From: Helopsaltes ochotensis | Taxonomy: Eukaryota > Chordata > Aves > Passeriformes > Locustellidae | DNA length: 64,000 bases | Reading direction: 5' to 3' | Assembly (NCBI GenBank): GCA_013400155.1 | Contig: VXBM01000268.1 | Span: 312,400-376,399, forward strand | Notes under the pieces: generated by a model | The model's input: the letters and a program-made list of their open reading frames with translations, nothing else | What the model was told of the DNA's origin: nothing | Database searches by the model: none | In this document: in pieces, positions 49,460 through 62,780 of the stretch | Position numbering within the stretch: position 1 is the stretch's first letter | How the letters are laid out: each line of letters opens with the position of its first letter | Program-made: the position numbers and the translations under genes

Positions 49460-52400
49460 CATGAGAGGAAATCCAGCTCAGTAAGGGGACTGGCATGGAT
49501 ATCAGTATAGGTCTAGGGAGAATACATTGAAATTCAGCACATCCCTCTGCTGCCTGGCTGGGTGACGCACTGGGGATATTTGGCAGATCCTCCTGTGTTA
49601 GCCCCTTTCTCTTCCTGTTGTGGTCTGAATGAATAGCCATTCTGCTTAATTTAACCTATTTTTTCTTAAGTTCATACTCTGACCATTTACTCTAAAGCTA
49701 GATCTGAGTAGTATTTGTATAGCTACAATTTTTCAGTATGTTCCAGCAATGTTGATTCATTTGCGAATTCTTGGCAAGACTTTTATTCAAGAACGACCCC
49801 CAGTGTAATTATAGTTGTACAATATTAATGGATTTTTTTTGCCATCATAGTAACTTATTTTGCTCTGACAATATGAATGTGAAAAGCGATGTTTTGCTGT
49901 TATAAATTATATCTGTACCAAGACAAATTATTGCAATATCTTCATTCAGATACAGGCAAGTATTAAAGAGTAGACAAATTGCTAAAAGACTCCTAACATA
50001 ATATAACCTCTTCTGTACACAAAATCAGCCTAGTAAACAGTTTAGGCTAGCATATCAGTAGAAATCTGTTGCTGAAACCTGTATTGCATATTTTTCCAGC
50101 AGGGTAACAGATCAGCTCCTAATTACCCATGCTTTACATTGCAATCCTTAACACAGTACATTCCATAATGAACAGCATAAGTGCAGTAGCTCAATGCCAG
50201 ATTCCACTAGCAGGCACCACCCTAAATAGAATTAAAATATCACAAATTAAAAGAAACCTTGGATGAATTTAACGGTAAATACTACTCCAGTAAGTGCTTC
50301 TCTTTCCTGTCATGTAAATATGTTACTTTTACAGTCTCTTCTTTAATTGAAACACAGGAATGTGTGAACATTCAGTGTGAAAAATGGCTTCAAGATATCA
50401 CATATATAGGAAATTTTGTCAGCATTTCTTTTGAATTGCATGCTTCTGAAACATAGTTTAATGTTTTTTTACTCCATACAGGTGTGTCTCAAGCTCCACA
50501 TGTCATTTTTTTGTCATCTAGTATTTCCGAACTCTGGTCAGGACAGTCTGAATAAAACAAAATTAATGCCTTTCCCTATCTAAATCTGAACCAGTCTTTC
50601 TGTGGATAATCCTTATTAACTTAAGTGTTTTCATTTACACTAAATTTTCTGATTACGATCAAAACCAAAAGTGGAACTTCCAGACGAAATTATATATTTC
50701 AGAGAAATGTCACTATGTCAAGACACTTTATGAATTAAATAACTCTTATTAATTTTTTAGATATCAAAGTATTACTATTCCTATTATTGGACCTAAGATG
50801 ACAAGATTTCAAGAAAATTTTTGCTTGCTTTTGAAGCCCACATATATTCAGATACTCAACAGAAGATAAAGATCAATATATTAATGCTTATTAAATCATA
50901 TACTCAGGGGGGAAATTATGTTTTTTTCATTTTTTAATAAAAACTAATTGATGAAACATTGTAGCATTGATATTGACAGAATATATACTATATTAATAAT
51001 TACCGAGGTAGCTTAGTGTAATTTTTATTTTCTGTTCGTCCAGACAAGCTGGAATGCTATCCTCCATATAGGAAGAATACACTAAAATACAGCTTTCTTT
51101 TCTAAAGCTGGCAGTAATTTCACCGAAAATGTGCTTGCTCTACACAGTGTTATGTCCAATTGGCCAGTTCAAAAACCTACAAAATCTTACAATGAAAATC
51201 TTTATTGACATATTTATAAAATAAAATTATTATAAATACAATAAGCATTTCACCAGATTTTTTTGCTGAACAATATTGGGCTTCTTGTTGTAGTTGGGGA
51301 ACAAAATCTCAGCGCTAGCCCAACAAGTATCTGATGATGCAAAATACTCTTGTTATGAATAAAATTATTAATAATTACTAGAGTTCTGTCTCCATTAATA
51401 CAAAAATCTCCTTCCTAAGGAGTGGAGTAATTTCATGAATTATTGTCACTATGGTCCCATTGTTTTTCTGTGTAGAGACGTATTTTTCAGCATGGGGTGG
51501 TGTGGTGTTACTTTTATTCAGCATTCTATCGCCAGTTAGTGTCTCTTGCGTTGTTTTTTTAAGTTACATTTTAAAAACACTAAAACAACCAGCCAAACCC
51601 CCAAACAAACAAACAAAAATCCCTGTGCTTCTTTTGTCTCTGATTGTCACTTCCTGCCAATACCACACCAGACGTTTTAGAACGTTTCATGGTGGAACGT
51701 TTCTCCGGGGTTATCTAGGAAGGCACCGGTAAGGTTTTGTCACTAGGTGGAGCTTGAAGCTTCAGTCCTCAAGTGCTCATCCGCCTCATTTCCTGCCTTC
51801 AATAGGGAGTTCCTCAACCTTTCCAATCCCGTAGCTAGGCAACTTCAAAACCTTTGGAGGTAAATTTGGTTGCATAATCTGTTGTATATTATAAGAATTC
51901 CTATTAGAAGCACTTTTTTTTTTTTTACATATTGAGTCATGTTTGCTGGGTCTGAAGTTGGTTAGCAATCAAAGGGAAAAGAATAAAGGCTTTCCACATG
52001 TCAGCCTGCTGTGTAACCTCTGCAGCAAATTGCTCCATGTTTGGCTCTTCTAATGCTCTACCAGAAAAAGCAGACTGATTGCAAAGTAAATATGACGGTG
52101 CTGCTAACAGAATGCTATTTTATATTATTGTTGGGCTCTGGATGTTAATCACCAAAATCAGTACTCTCATATGGGGGTAGTCTGATAGATAAAATAGCTG
52201 TGTGTCAACACCCGGCAGCCCACAGCTGGGGATTCATCAAATCAACACCAGCAGTCCTTATGTCCTAATATATTTCATGTGCAGTAAAAAAATACTTCCC
52301 TCATGCTACAAGTTGTACCAGTTCAGAAAGCTCCTGGAAATATGCAGCCTTAAACACGGTAGAGTGACATTTCTGATACCACATGGAGTGGAGGAGGAGC

Positions 52401-52482
52401 TGCTTCATGCTAGTGGAGTGCTCTGGTGTGGGAATAACTTGACCTCACTAGTGAATCAGGAAATCTCCCCTGATTAGACACT
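49460..52482. other. Unassigned AT-rich noncoding DNA
   Basis: Three kilobases without a recognised element or gene. Very AT-rich near 50.9-51.4 kb. There is a T-rich run at 51912-51926. Confidence 0.55.
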
Positions 52483-52617
52483 GGGATTATCTCCATTGGT
52501 TAGAACATGGTACTAGTGGTGCCAAGGTCACAGATTTGATCCGGGTATGGACCATTCACTTAAGAGTTGGACTCAATGATCCTTTGGGTTCCTTCCAAAT
52601 CAGAATATTCTGTGATT
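52483..52617 (+). mobile_element. tRNA-Ile/CR1 composite SINE (TguSINE1-like)
   Basis: The first about 70 bases follow tRNA-Ile: TATCTCCATTGGTTAGAACA matches the D-arm and A box (TAGCTCAGTTGGTTAGAGCG), GTGCCAAGGTCACAGATTTG matches the variable and T-arm region, and AGATTTGATCC (52532-52542) is a decayed B box. The anticodon triplet is changed, so this is not a tRNA gene. From about 52566, GTTGGACTCAATGATCCTTT and CAGAATATTCTGTGATT give a CR1 3' tail, which lets CR1 enzymes copy the SINE. This head-plus-tail plan is the one described for the songbird SINE TguSINE1. RNA polymerase III would transcribe an intact copy; this one is too diverged at the B box to be sure. Confidence 0.85.
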
Positions 52618-52619
52618 AC

Positions 52620-55600
52620 TGCTCTTAATTTGTGCCTCTTAGAGGTAGGCTGATTTTTCTGATATCTTAGTATTACTGGAAAGATAACGAAACCTTTTAA
52701 AAAGAAAAAATTATATCTATGGTAGTAAATAATCTGCAGTGGTAAGTTTAGGACTTTAACCTAGAAAGTCCTGGCTGAGCACTATTGCCAGGGAAGGCTT
52801 CTCCAGGCAGGCTCTAGAAGGAACACATTCAAAGCAAAGGGCAGAAGGCTGTCAGGCTCAAAGCAGAGAGCATCCCATGGACAGGGTGCTGGTTAGAAAC
52901 CATTCTCAGATAAAAGTGTGAATGTTTAACTATTTGTGTCAAAATTGATACTTTAGCCTAACAAATAGCTTGAACTACTCTGAAAATCTCGACAATAAGT
53001 AGGTGTAGAGATAGAAGTGGGAAAGCAGTGCCAGGAATTAAACATGGTTTATGTAAGCATTTGGGGTCATATTTTTGTACAACAAAAATATTGCAGCAGT
53101 CAAGCTTGTAATTAAAAGGTTTTTATCTAATAAAAACTGACCTGAAAGGGAAGCAGCTCAAGTTACCAGGCAACAATTTGCAATGGATCAAGGCAAAACT
53201 AGATAGTGCCTATCTCTAGGGAGGAAGCTCTGCTGATCTGGCAACAGATAAATTGTTCTCAGTGCTCTTTTATGGTCTTTGACCACTCCCTGCGTCCTGT
53301 CAACCATTATTTCAATTAAAGTAAGAAGTGCTTCTTGCAGGGAGAGTATGCTCTCCAGAACTTTTAGTCTTTTCTTGAAACATCAATGTTCACATGCTCT
53401 TTCCTACACATACATTTTTGAAACTTTAGAGAAGTCAGTGTGATTGCAGAGCAAAATTTCACCATGACTAATTTCTCTAATTTACTTGTTAAAATAACGT
53501 AAATTTTGTGTAACAAATTAGGCCAGTACTGCATAAGTTTGTTCCTTTAGTATACTTTAGTTTGATATGGTGTACTTATATGCAGGTTTTCCTTTGACAT
53601 CAAAGGCCCATGGATGACAGTGCTCTCAAGATTGTACTTATGACTTGGACTTTCATCTTTCTATACTCTCTACTCTCAAATTATATGAATGGCAGCCCTG
53701 ACCATAACAGGCTGCTATTAATTGTGACAAGGACAGTGCATATAGAATCATTAAGCAATAGATGTTCTTATATTTTAAAGAAAAAAATATCCTGTTTTTC
53801 AGGAAACATTTTGATTGTAAAAGTCCAAATGTATGGGTACATTTGAGTGCCTAGAACTCTTCCACTTTGAAAAAGAACAATTACTTTTGAAGTTAGTTTG
53901 AAGATTATTAATGTAGTTGGTCCCTTATAGAAGTCAAGAATAGTATATACAGCAAAATTCAGGCACATTAAGTTATGTTTAAAGAGACTAGATTTTCCTA
54001 AGGCTAGTTCTGACGTATAAATAAAGTTAAAAGCTTTTCAAACATTTCTTTATGACTGCATGGGTTTATACACTTCTGCTTTCAGCATTTCTCCCGTCTC
54101 CCTGAAGAAAGATTAGATCATTTTTGTATTTGACCACAGAAGGAGGTATGTATATGTGCTTAACATAAACTTAACACCTTCTCTTCCTTTATCACTTGAC
54201 ACTCGGCAGCTGAGGCTCTGTTGTTTCTCGAATCTGTCAAAAGAATCTTAATGCCATTTATTGCTAAGTGTGTGCCTAAATTGCTTGAACATGTAGTACA
54301 CTGATTTGAATCAGATATTAATATAGCTGTACTAGAATGCTGGTCACTAAATTTGGGAACACAACTCTCAGCACTTCACAGTTAATTATGAAAACATTTA
54401 TTGTTCAGAGAGTAAATGGAAGCTGAGGCATTTTATTCATGCTAATAAAGTCACTTATTAAATATGTTGAAGAGATGTCTTAGCAAAGATATGAAAATAT
54501 CTCTTTGTGAGAGACAGAATTTGATAACACAGCAGTGCATGTGTTTCAGATCCTGCTGGGAGGCTGATGGAGCCACTTCTTCCCTCTAGTCTTGGTCCTC
54601 AGATTTTGATTGAGTTGTTTTTGTATAAATGTCGTACACTTCATGCAGAAACTAAGGTAAGAACTTCCTTTCTTTTGTCCTGTGTAGTCTTTTCCCTATT
54701 TTGAGATTTTCTGTACACTTTAGTAGGAGTGGGAAGTCTTTAAGATTAGAAAAGGAGTTTCAGTAGCTCCAGTCTGAAGCCCTAAGATCTCTGCTTACAA
54801 CCCAGACTTCCTCTCATTTCATCTTTGCTAATTTTCCTTTGGAAAGACCAACTACTTTTTACGTTTAATTAATTGACAAATCTACAAGTTTAGCTCTAGT
54901 TCTTACATTCCCACTTATTTTTTAATTTTCTCCCTGTTCCTTTACAACCCCTCACATTAAAAATGAGGACAAGAACAAAACACAAAATTACTTTCTCTTG
55001 CTTTGGCCCAGTTTCTCACCATAGTCTTTGTACACTTTCATCTTTTTCTCTCTTGTGAACAAGTGTGTCTGATACCTGATTGTCTTCCAGTTTCTCCATG
55101 CAGCCCACTGCATGCATCCCATCTTCTTTCCATCCTATTGCTCCATTTCTCAGTCTCATTCAGTTCCTCATACACAATATAGTTATATTTATGTTTTCCA
55201 TTAAAAAAACTGCTTTATTTCTAATTGCCTCTACAACTGTTTGCTGTCTTTCATCCCTATTGCTAAGACCAACAAATATTCATGTACTGTATTAAAACAA
55301 CTGAGGACTTGTACTTTTTCTTCCAGTTCTGTGCTAGATGTTCTCCAGTTTCTCGCCATGTTCTGGTATAAGTGCATGTTTGCAAGGCACACTTCACATA
55401 CTTCTCACCAACAGACTTTTAAGAATTCCATTTCTTTTTTCACTTTGGACATTGACTAATGGCAGTCTAATGCATAAGCACAAATTCAGTTAATTTGTTT
55501 CACTGATGCTTCATACTGATTACCTGCATTTAGTTTACTACAAATTTATTTCATATGCAAACTAAAATTTCTGTATCTCTAGAGGGTCAGCTCAAGCTCA

Positions 55601-58032
55601 ACATGATCAAACCAGAGTTTATGAGTCCTTCCCCAAAGCCTTCCTCACTTCATAATTCATCCTGAGCAATATCACATCCTACCTGTTCAAGCTGTTAGCA
55701 TGAGCATTTTTTTGCAATTCTGATCTCTTATAAGTTTTCATATTATTTCAGTGCTTAGATTTTGTTCATCATTTTTGCACAATTAAAATAATTCTCTCCA
55801 TTTACACAGCAAAGGCCCCTATTCCCATCTTTTTGTATTCCTTTTTTGCTTTCAGTCAACTCTTTCCCATGATGTTTTTTTCAGATGATCACCTACACAG
55901 AATGTTTCTGCAAAATCACTTCCCTCACTCAGTACTTGGACATGTCTAAGCTTCTGTACAAACTCAAATAATTTTCATACAGTTCTCAAGCTCTTCATAA
56001 GTTCTCCCTCACTACATGAGAATATGGAATTCTGCCCTTAACTGGTCAACATTAGCTTTCATTTGACTGAGAACCATTCTTAACAATTTTACATCTTTTA
56101 CCTCATGCTGTTTCTCATACTTGAGAGGAAGTCCCCATGGCTATCCAAATATGATCATATATGCTTATATATCATCCTCTTTCAAAACTAGAAAATGTGG
56201 GATGTGATTCAATGGCTGAAACTACCATCTTCTTGTTTCACTTATCTCTTTTTCATGTTATCATTGTAAGCTGCAGAAAGGTATTGTTTTGAGTTTGTGT
56301 TTGAACAGCATCAGGCACAACCAGGACATGATCTTGAACCAGGACTCTTACACACAACACCAATATAAATAAATAGCTGTGGTATTATATTTTTATGCCA
56401 GAAAGTAGTGCCAAGCCTAATTCCTTGTCCTTGTCCTTGTGCCATAAATAGGCATGTGAAAACTGGAGAGTTTTAAAAAGAAATGGCTTAGGAAATAGAT
56501 TTTGTCCTGATAAATCGAAGGGAGAAGCATCAATTTTGTTTTGTTGTTATATCTGCGTTCCGCATATTTGAAATTGCAAGGCTGCAGAGGAAGTCTAGCT
56601 TCCTTTATATTTCCTGTTATGCTGATATCTCAAAGTGCATCGAGTAGCAGACCTGACCAAGCAAAATACGAGACAAACGCCTTTCTGGTGATAAACATTA
56701 CAAGTTTAATCCTTTCCAAGAGAAAAACTAATATTTAGATTCATTTATTGTCTTTTGAAGTTTGGGGTATTTTTGGGGTATTTTTTGTATATATCGTGTT
56801 ATTCATATTAGTATGAATATGAATATTGTTAAGTCATACTGTTAAAAGTTAATTTCATACACGAAATTTTGTATTTATATTGGCAAATGTTAGTTACACA
56901 GATCTGATTCTGAATTGAATGAAAACTGACTGGCTCATATAGACTATCCTATAATCAGTAGAATCAATCATTTTGAATAAATCATACACGAGCTACATAC
57001 GAATTATAGATCACCAACTATTCATAAAAATCCGCAGTAAAATTTCAGGTGATGAGCACTATCTAAAGTTACATCTACAAACTAAGAAAATCTGAGACTG
57101 ATATGCATATCTGCATATGTTTTTATGGTTTACATAAATCCTTGCTAATGAGGTTGTATTTATGAGTATTAAGAATAATTACAACATTACTTTCCAGGTG
57201 TATTTAAGCATGCCATCTTTGACACGTTAAAGCCTTCTATTTAATGGTTCTAAATATGGAAAATTAATATTTGATTATTTTGTATGTATATATTTATCTG
57301 TGATTTTGGGGAAGTCTAAATTAATTTACTTTTTTCCAGAAAGGGGCAAAAATACAAAGTGGTCATATCATTCTCTTGGCAAGTTTCTGTGTCAGAGCTG
57401 CCCAAAATACATACCACATTCACCATAATTTATGCAGTTAGCATGTTTATTTTGGGAAAACTTTACACTTTTTAGTCACATCTTGCACCAATCGGACAAC
57501 CCTTGGCAAAGACATTTCTTACAGATACTGTGGAACACTCAAGCATTATGACAGAGAGGCAGGGGTTATTATCAATTGCTTTTGAATTGCTCCTCCATCT
57601 TCTTTATTCACTGTTTTCCCTAGAACTGAGTGCAGGAGTGAATGGAAAAGAAGATTGTAGCTTCCTTTTGTCTGTGACTCAGAAGTGCAGCTAGTGTGTT
57701 TAGCTGTCGAATTTCTCTCATATTCCCTGCTTTCTTATAAAATATTTTCAAATGGTAAATTTTGAAAATATAAACAAGTGAAATCATGCCCAGAAATTAC
57801 CAAGCTCCACAATGTTAGGCATAGCAAACTTTAATGATTCCTGGATAGACAACTTGGCAAAAAATAATAGCTGGTTTGGATATTTCAGAAATAGAACGAG
57901 TTTGTAGGTCATTACTCAATCAGAAAAGTTGAAAGCAGGACAGATGCCATGAAAATAAAGAACACATGTATTTGTCATTTTAATGTTTTTATTATGGTGG
58001 AGGTAGTTGGTGTCATCATTTTTCTGGTAAGA
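52620..58032. other. Unassigned noncoding DNA, partly pyrimidine-rich
   Basis: No recognised gene or element. Between roughly 54.6 and 56.1 kb the plus strand is rich in C and T over more than a kilobase, while the flanks are not. A three-copy hexamer (CCTTGT) lies at 56423-56440. Confidence 0.5.
56423..56440. repeat. Three-copy hexamer CCTTGT
   Basis: Three perfect head-to-tail copies. A minor minisatellite-like slippage product. Confidence 0.85.
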
Positions 58033-58037
58033 GAAGG

Positions 58038-58805
58038 TGTCTTGGTTTGAAAGACAGGTATCTGCTAGGGAGGGCAGGACCTCCCTTTGGAATGGAGAAT
58101 TCGAATCCCCTCCCTCCAAATTATTATAATTTAGAAAATTAAATGGGCTTTCAGGCAGAGGTATGGGGTTAGGAATAACAGTTCTTTTTACTAGTATGTA
58201 TAACAAGGCAAAACAAACAGCAACAACTACTACAACATTAACAGTAAGACTGACCCAAAGATCTTAAGAGGCTTTGCTTCAGAGTCTGGGGGCAGTCGGG
58301 TTCTGGGACTCCGAGAGCACCAAGCTGAAATGGTGGGAAAATCCCGGGCGGTGGGTGAGATCAGAAGCGCTCTCTGATGGCAGCTGGAGCAGCAGGATTG
58401 TCCTGGCCAAGCAGGGAGCACAACGTGGTGGGAAAGCCCCCAAAAGCACAAAGCAGTGCTGATGAAACAGCGGCAGTGGGACAGGGCCGGCCCAGCTCCA
58501 GCAGGGTGGAGGAGGCGAGCTCAGAACTCCCGGGCACACGAGGATCCGTGGCAGTTCCCCAGGACCGGACTCGGCAGCGGTAATGAACTCCTTCTGCAGC
58601 AAAGCAGCAGCAGCCGTTCCTCTCCCAGATGCTGGGACCAAGAGAGAGCAAACTGCCCCTAGCCCTGTCTTTACCTGACTCCAAACCATCTCGGCATCTC
58701 CTTTGTCCAGTCGAGCACCCTTGAGCACCCAACAATCAGTTTCCCAGCAACCCAGGTGGGGGAAGAAAATTCCACAAGAAGGAAAAACAAATCTAACCCC
58801 CAACA
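58038..58805 (-). mobile_element. Solo LTR of a passerine endogenous retrovirus (768 bp, TSD GAAGG)
   Basis: The unit begins TGTCTTGGTTTGAAAGACAG and ends ACCCCCAACA, giving TG...CA ends, and the 5-base repeat GAAGG flanks it exactly (58033-58037 and 58806-58810). Read on the minus strand it starts TGTTGGGGGTTAGATTTG and ends AACTGTTATTCC...CAAACCAAGACA, which I recognise as the layout of a common songbird LTR. Orientation rests on that recollection, because no clear AATAAA or TATA box confirms it. The middle (58.28-58.70 kb) is GC-rich and yields long chance frames on both strands; none resembles a retroviral protein. No internal proviral sequence adjoins either edge, so it is a solo LTR. 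Confidence 0.85.
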
Positions 58806-58810
58806 GAAGG

Positions 58811-61800
58811 CAGTTTAGTTAAAATTTTAGAAGAAACTTTTTAAACCCTCAAGAATTAATGTAAATATTATGTGTGATATTTCTAACAAAATTTTCAGTA
58901 ACTTAGGTGTGTTATAGCAAAAAAAAAAACAAAAAAAGAAAAACAAAAAGAATTCAACAGTTGTGCATCTTCCACCATATAGAAATCTGGAAAAAAAATT
59001 TCACCTTTCTACCATTTGGCATTCAAATTTATGAGATTCTTGAAAGTATGAATAAAGTTATATTTTTCTTTTCTGTCAAAGAAAGACAAAATACTCATTA
59101 ACCAGTATAATAATTTTTTCCAAGGTTGTCTCAAGTGCTGATGAAAATGTTAAGGTTCAACAATGTGAACTAATTCTCAAATGTTTTGTCTCAAGTCAGA
59201 ATATTTCTAGAAACCAGAAAAAACTTATCAGAATTTTTTTTCAGTTCTCCCCTTCAGCCAATTTGCACTATCACTGGCTAAAAGCACAAGAGGATCACAT
59301 GTCCTAGTGTACATATGAGTTATTAACTTGGTGTTTCAACCAGAGAAGCTTCTGTCTGCTAGACCTTTGCTTTTACCAGGAGATCATATGCCGTATGATG
59401 CATGTATATAGCCTACTTAACAAGGAGCTCTCACACTACAAGAATCTTCTCATCTAAGGAACAATTGTAAAAAATAAACAGATTCTTTAGCCTAAATGCC
59501 ATCTGAAAAACCATCTTCATTTTTTGTTATCCCAGCAAATTCATTCAAGTTCCTTGTATACATTATGATGCCCTCCCTATGATTTACAAATATCCTAACA
59601 AGTTTGGAAAGAGATTAAAAAGGGATAAAAACGATAGTTAATAAATATTAGATTAGGTAAGTAAAAATCTTGTGGTGAAGTGAGAAACATGTCTAAAGTG
59701 TATTAGATTAACTGCATTTGTTTTTGCCATTATATGAATTTATTGTAGAAATACAGTGGTGATTGGAGTCGTACCAATATTCCCCATACAGTGATATTAG
59801 ACCATCCTATGGATATACATTTTATTACACTAGCCTTGTAATACTTTCATGTTATTTCTTGCAAATATAGCAGTGGACTAGCCCCTTTTTTCAGTATTAC
59901 AAGTATTCTAGTCAAAGAGCAAACATAATAACACTATTTAAAGCATGACTGGCACACTTAACCTTCATTCAGTCTATAACCAGTACACCTGCTACACGTG
60001 GAGGGGAGGGATTAGAATGAGGATCACTAATTTTGTATCCTTGACATTAAGGAAAATGTCTCCCTATTCAGGAGTGTTAACAGGCACTAAAGATCTTGAA
60101 TGAAAATTAATCTTTTCTTAAGCCAAATTGAAAGCTTGTTTTAAGCAAGCGATGGAGGATAAAAAGACTAAAGTACTACCATATGATGAGAAGAGACAAG
60201 GTAAAAGAGTTGGTTTCTTTTCCTGTTCAGTTCATCTTGCATAACTCTATTCTGTTAGAAATTCATCATCTCATCACTTACTTGATCATTGGTGGATTAA
60301 TTTCTTCCAAGATGGTGATTATTTTATATACATTCCCACCTTTATGGTGAAATTTAATAACCTTACTAGTGTCCCCAGTAAGTGGTTCCTTTACAAACTG
60401 CTTTAACCTAAAGTGAAGAGTTTATCCAGGATTGTTCACTCTCACTGTCATCTTCCATGTTTGACACATGTGAAAATTGCTTTTGATGAATGATCTAAAA
60501 TAGTTCTGTTGGTAACATTTGAGAAGAGAAACATTGTACTAGAATCTGAAAGGTTTTGCTTACTATGTGTTCAGTGTTCGTGATAGCAAGGACAAATTGA
60601 CAAAGAAGGGTATCTCAGAGTCTGTCAAGATATCAAAGTCCTATTGGTACAAAGATGGCTTTACAGTTTTCATGTGTGATGGCATAAACTGGACCCTCCA
60701 AGCAAAAGAAGATAAACAGATGGTCTATTCTGAAATGGGAAATTGCAGCCACATTGTGAGAATATTTGGAACAAGCACATAAGTAGTAATATTTTATTCA
60801 ACTACACAATTTTATATATTAAGATATCAGTAATGTTAAAAAAACCCACACACTTAAGCTAATTTATGGCTAAAAGAGGTAGAGAGAAGATCCTACATTT
60901 CCATGTTTGACTTGAACAAGAAATGTCACTGCATCTTTGAGAGTACAGATGTTTATTCTACTTTATTTTGAGTACAAAGATCATGAGACAGAAAAATACA
61001 CAGAATATTTGTAGCATCTCTGTTTGAAAACTAGCTGTGTGTGGTAATGAAGATGTAGCAAAAAAAAAAGGTTGAAAAAAGAACAGAGAAATGGGAGACA
61101 AAATCACTAGCTACATTGCCTATATCGCAGAGTAAAGAATAAATGCCAAGTTAGGATAAGGACCACTAGCATAACCAGGCAAAATAGAGGCCTATTATGA
61201 TTACAGCCATCTATCACTGTAATTAATGTGTTCTAACCAGTTTTTGAGTAATAGTAGGCTTTCTTGACCAAGCTGATTGTTATCAGATGGCCTTCAAGAT
61301 AGTGCTTTTAGCAGCATGTAATAGATTTGCCCAAAGATTGGCTGTAACTCCTTTGTAAATGTGTTTAAATGCCACTCTGCAGAAGATTCAGTGGTTTACA
61401 CAAGCTATTTGCCAAATTGCAACTCTTCTTTCTACCTTATACATTCTGACTATTTGGATATTCATAGACAATCCAAAGAAAAGATTCAGACTGCAAACAA
61501 ACACCATGCCACTGTCATGTTGCAACTCTTGATTTAAGCAAATTGGTTGACATACTGGTAGAAAAGGGTCTGGGTATCAAAGATGCAAAAATAATATTGA
61601 TTTTTTCACAGAAATTCAACCCATAACATATTTCTAGCATTACACTAACCAACAGAGAACTGTTATCATATATTATAATGCAGCCCCCATAAAAATCTCT
61701 GACCATCACTATTTCCTCTTAAAATCAGGCATTAACACAGTCTTTCCATATAATGGTATTTTCATAATCTCTGCAAATTATGCTTACTGTGAACAATTCA

Positions 61801-62648
61801 AGGATTAAACAGGTTGTAAAATTGCATGTTTGAGGAGAGAAACATTTCATTTTATGACTTTTCACATGCAGAAGCCTTGTTAATATGGTGTACAGCAGAC
61901 CAAATTAAAGATGCGGATGATCAAGGCCAAAATGTCTCACACGTATTATTTACCTTTATTAAGTTGAATATTCCACAAATGTTCCAAAACATTTTCTGCC
62001 TAAAATAACAGGGAAATATCTGGCACTCTTCTCTCCTCTCCTCAAAGGAATCAAACTCTTCTCTGCTTAGAGTACTAACTAACTGGGTATGGAATTGGCA
62101 TCTACACTTGGCATAAATATCATGCATTTATGTACATATGTATGTACACTTAAGCACAAACTTATATATACGCACACATGAAAAAAATGGAAGAATGGGA
62201 CAGGTATTATAAATCATCATCAGTCTGGAATGGGACTGTGGCAGTGCAGTACTTTAAAGATCTGTCATAAATCTCCCATTTGCCCCAAAAGGTCTTACTT
62301 CATTTGATATCAAAATCTTGATTTAATTTGTTGCCTTAACATTGTACTGTATTAATCACTGGAAGAGTGATCCTTAAAAGCACAAAATATTTATTAAAAT
62401 GGGGTTAAAAATGGGGTAATTTGGACTATTTCTAAATGTATTCCAACAAACATTATTTCTTTAATAGCTATAGTCTTGTTCTATAGGACTTTATTATGTT
62501 ATGAATTTACCAGACAGATTCTTAAGGAGTAATGATCAAGATTCAGGACAGCTTTTTCTCAGTGTTAAATTGCTCTGGTTAATAGCATCTATCCATTGCC
62601 AAAGGTTAAATGTAAAACATAGTAAGATAACTCTCTTCTTTCAAATCT
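58811..62648. other. Unassigned AT-rich noncoding DNA
   Basis: No recognised gene or transposon. An A-rich low-complexity tract lies at 58919-58950. A lysine-rich frame at 60567-60782 (plus) is open over 71 codons but has no ATG at its start and no recognisable domain. Confidence 0.55.
58919..58950. repeat. A-rich low-complexity tract
   Basis: Runs of A separated by single C or G bases over about 32 bases. Confidence 0.8.
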
Positions 62649-62650
62649 GA

Positions 62651-62670
62651 AATCATACCAAATCATACCA
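62651..62670. repeat. 10-base tandem duplication
   Basis: AATCATACCA occurs twice in succession. It lies 40 bases upstream of the long poly(T) pair. Confidence 0.85.
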
Positions 62671-62706
62671 TATTTTCCAAAACCATGAAAATGTAAAAGG
62701 TTGTTT

Positions 62707-62710
<4 letters not shown>

Positions 62711-62742
<32 letters not shown>

Positions 62743-62780
62743 CTTTTTTTTTTTTGTTTTTTTTTTTTTTTTTTTTTTTT
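62711..62780. repeat. Paired long poly(T) runs
   Basis: T30 (62711-62740), then AGC, T12, G and T24. The word TTTTAGC precedes the first run and TTTAGC precedes the second, as if a TAGC-plus-T-run unit had been duplicated. Exact run lengths in an assembly are often unreliable. The tract ends in CCCCACAG at 62781-62788. Confidence 0.85.

Noticed and set aside
52483..52553. Functional tRNA-Ile gene
   Set aside because: The B box is decayed, the anticodon triplet is changed, the acceptor stem does not pair well, and a CR1 tail follows directly. It is the head of a SINE.
58279..58803. 174-codon minus-strand frame
   Set aside because: It lies wholly inside the solo LTR, in its GC-rich middle, and shows no retroviral protein features.
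60567..60782. Lysine-rich 71-codon frame with a somewhat protein-like sequence
   Set aside because: No ATG at its start, a stop nine codons upstream, no recognisable domain, no supported splice sites, and AT-rich composition equal to the surroundings.
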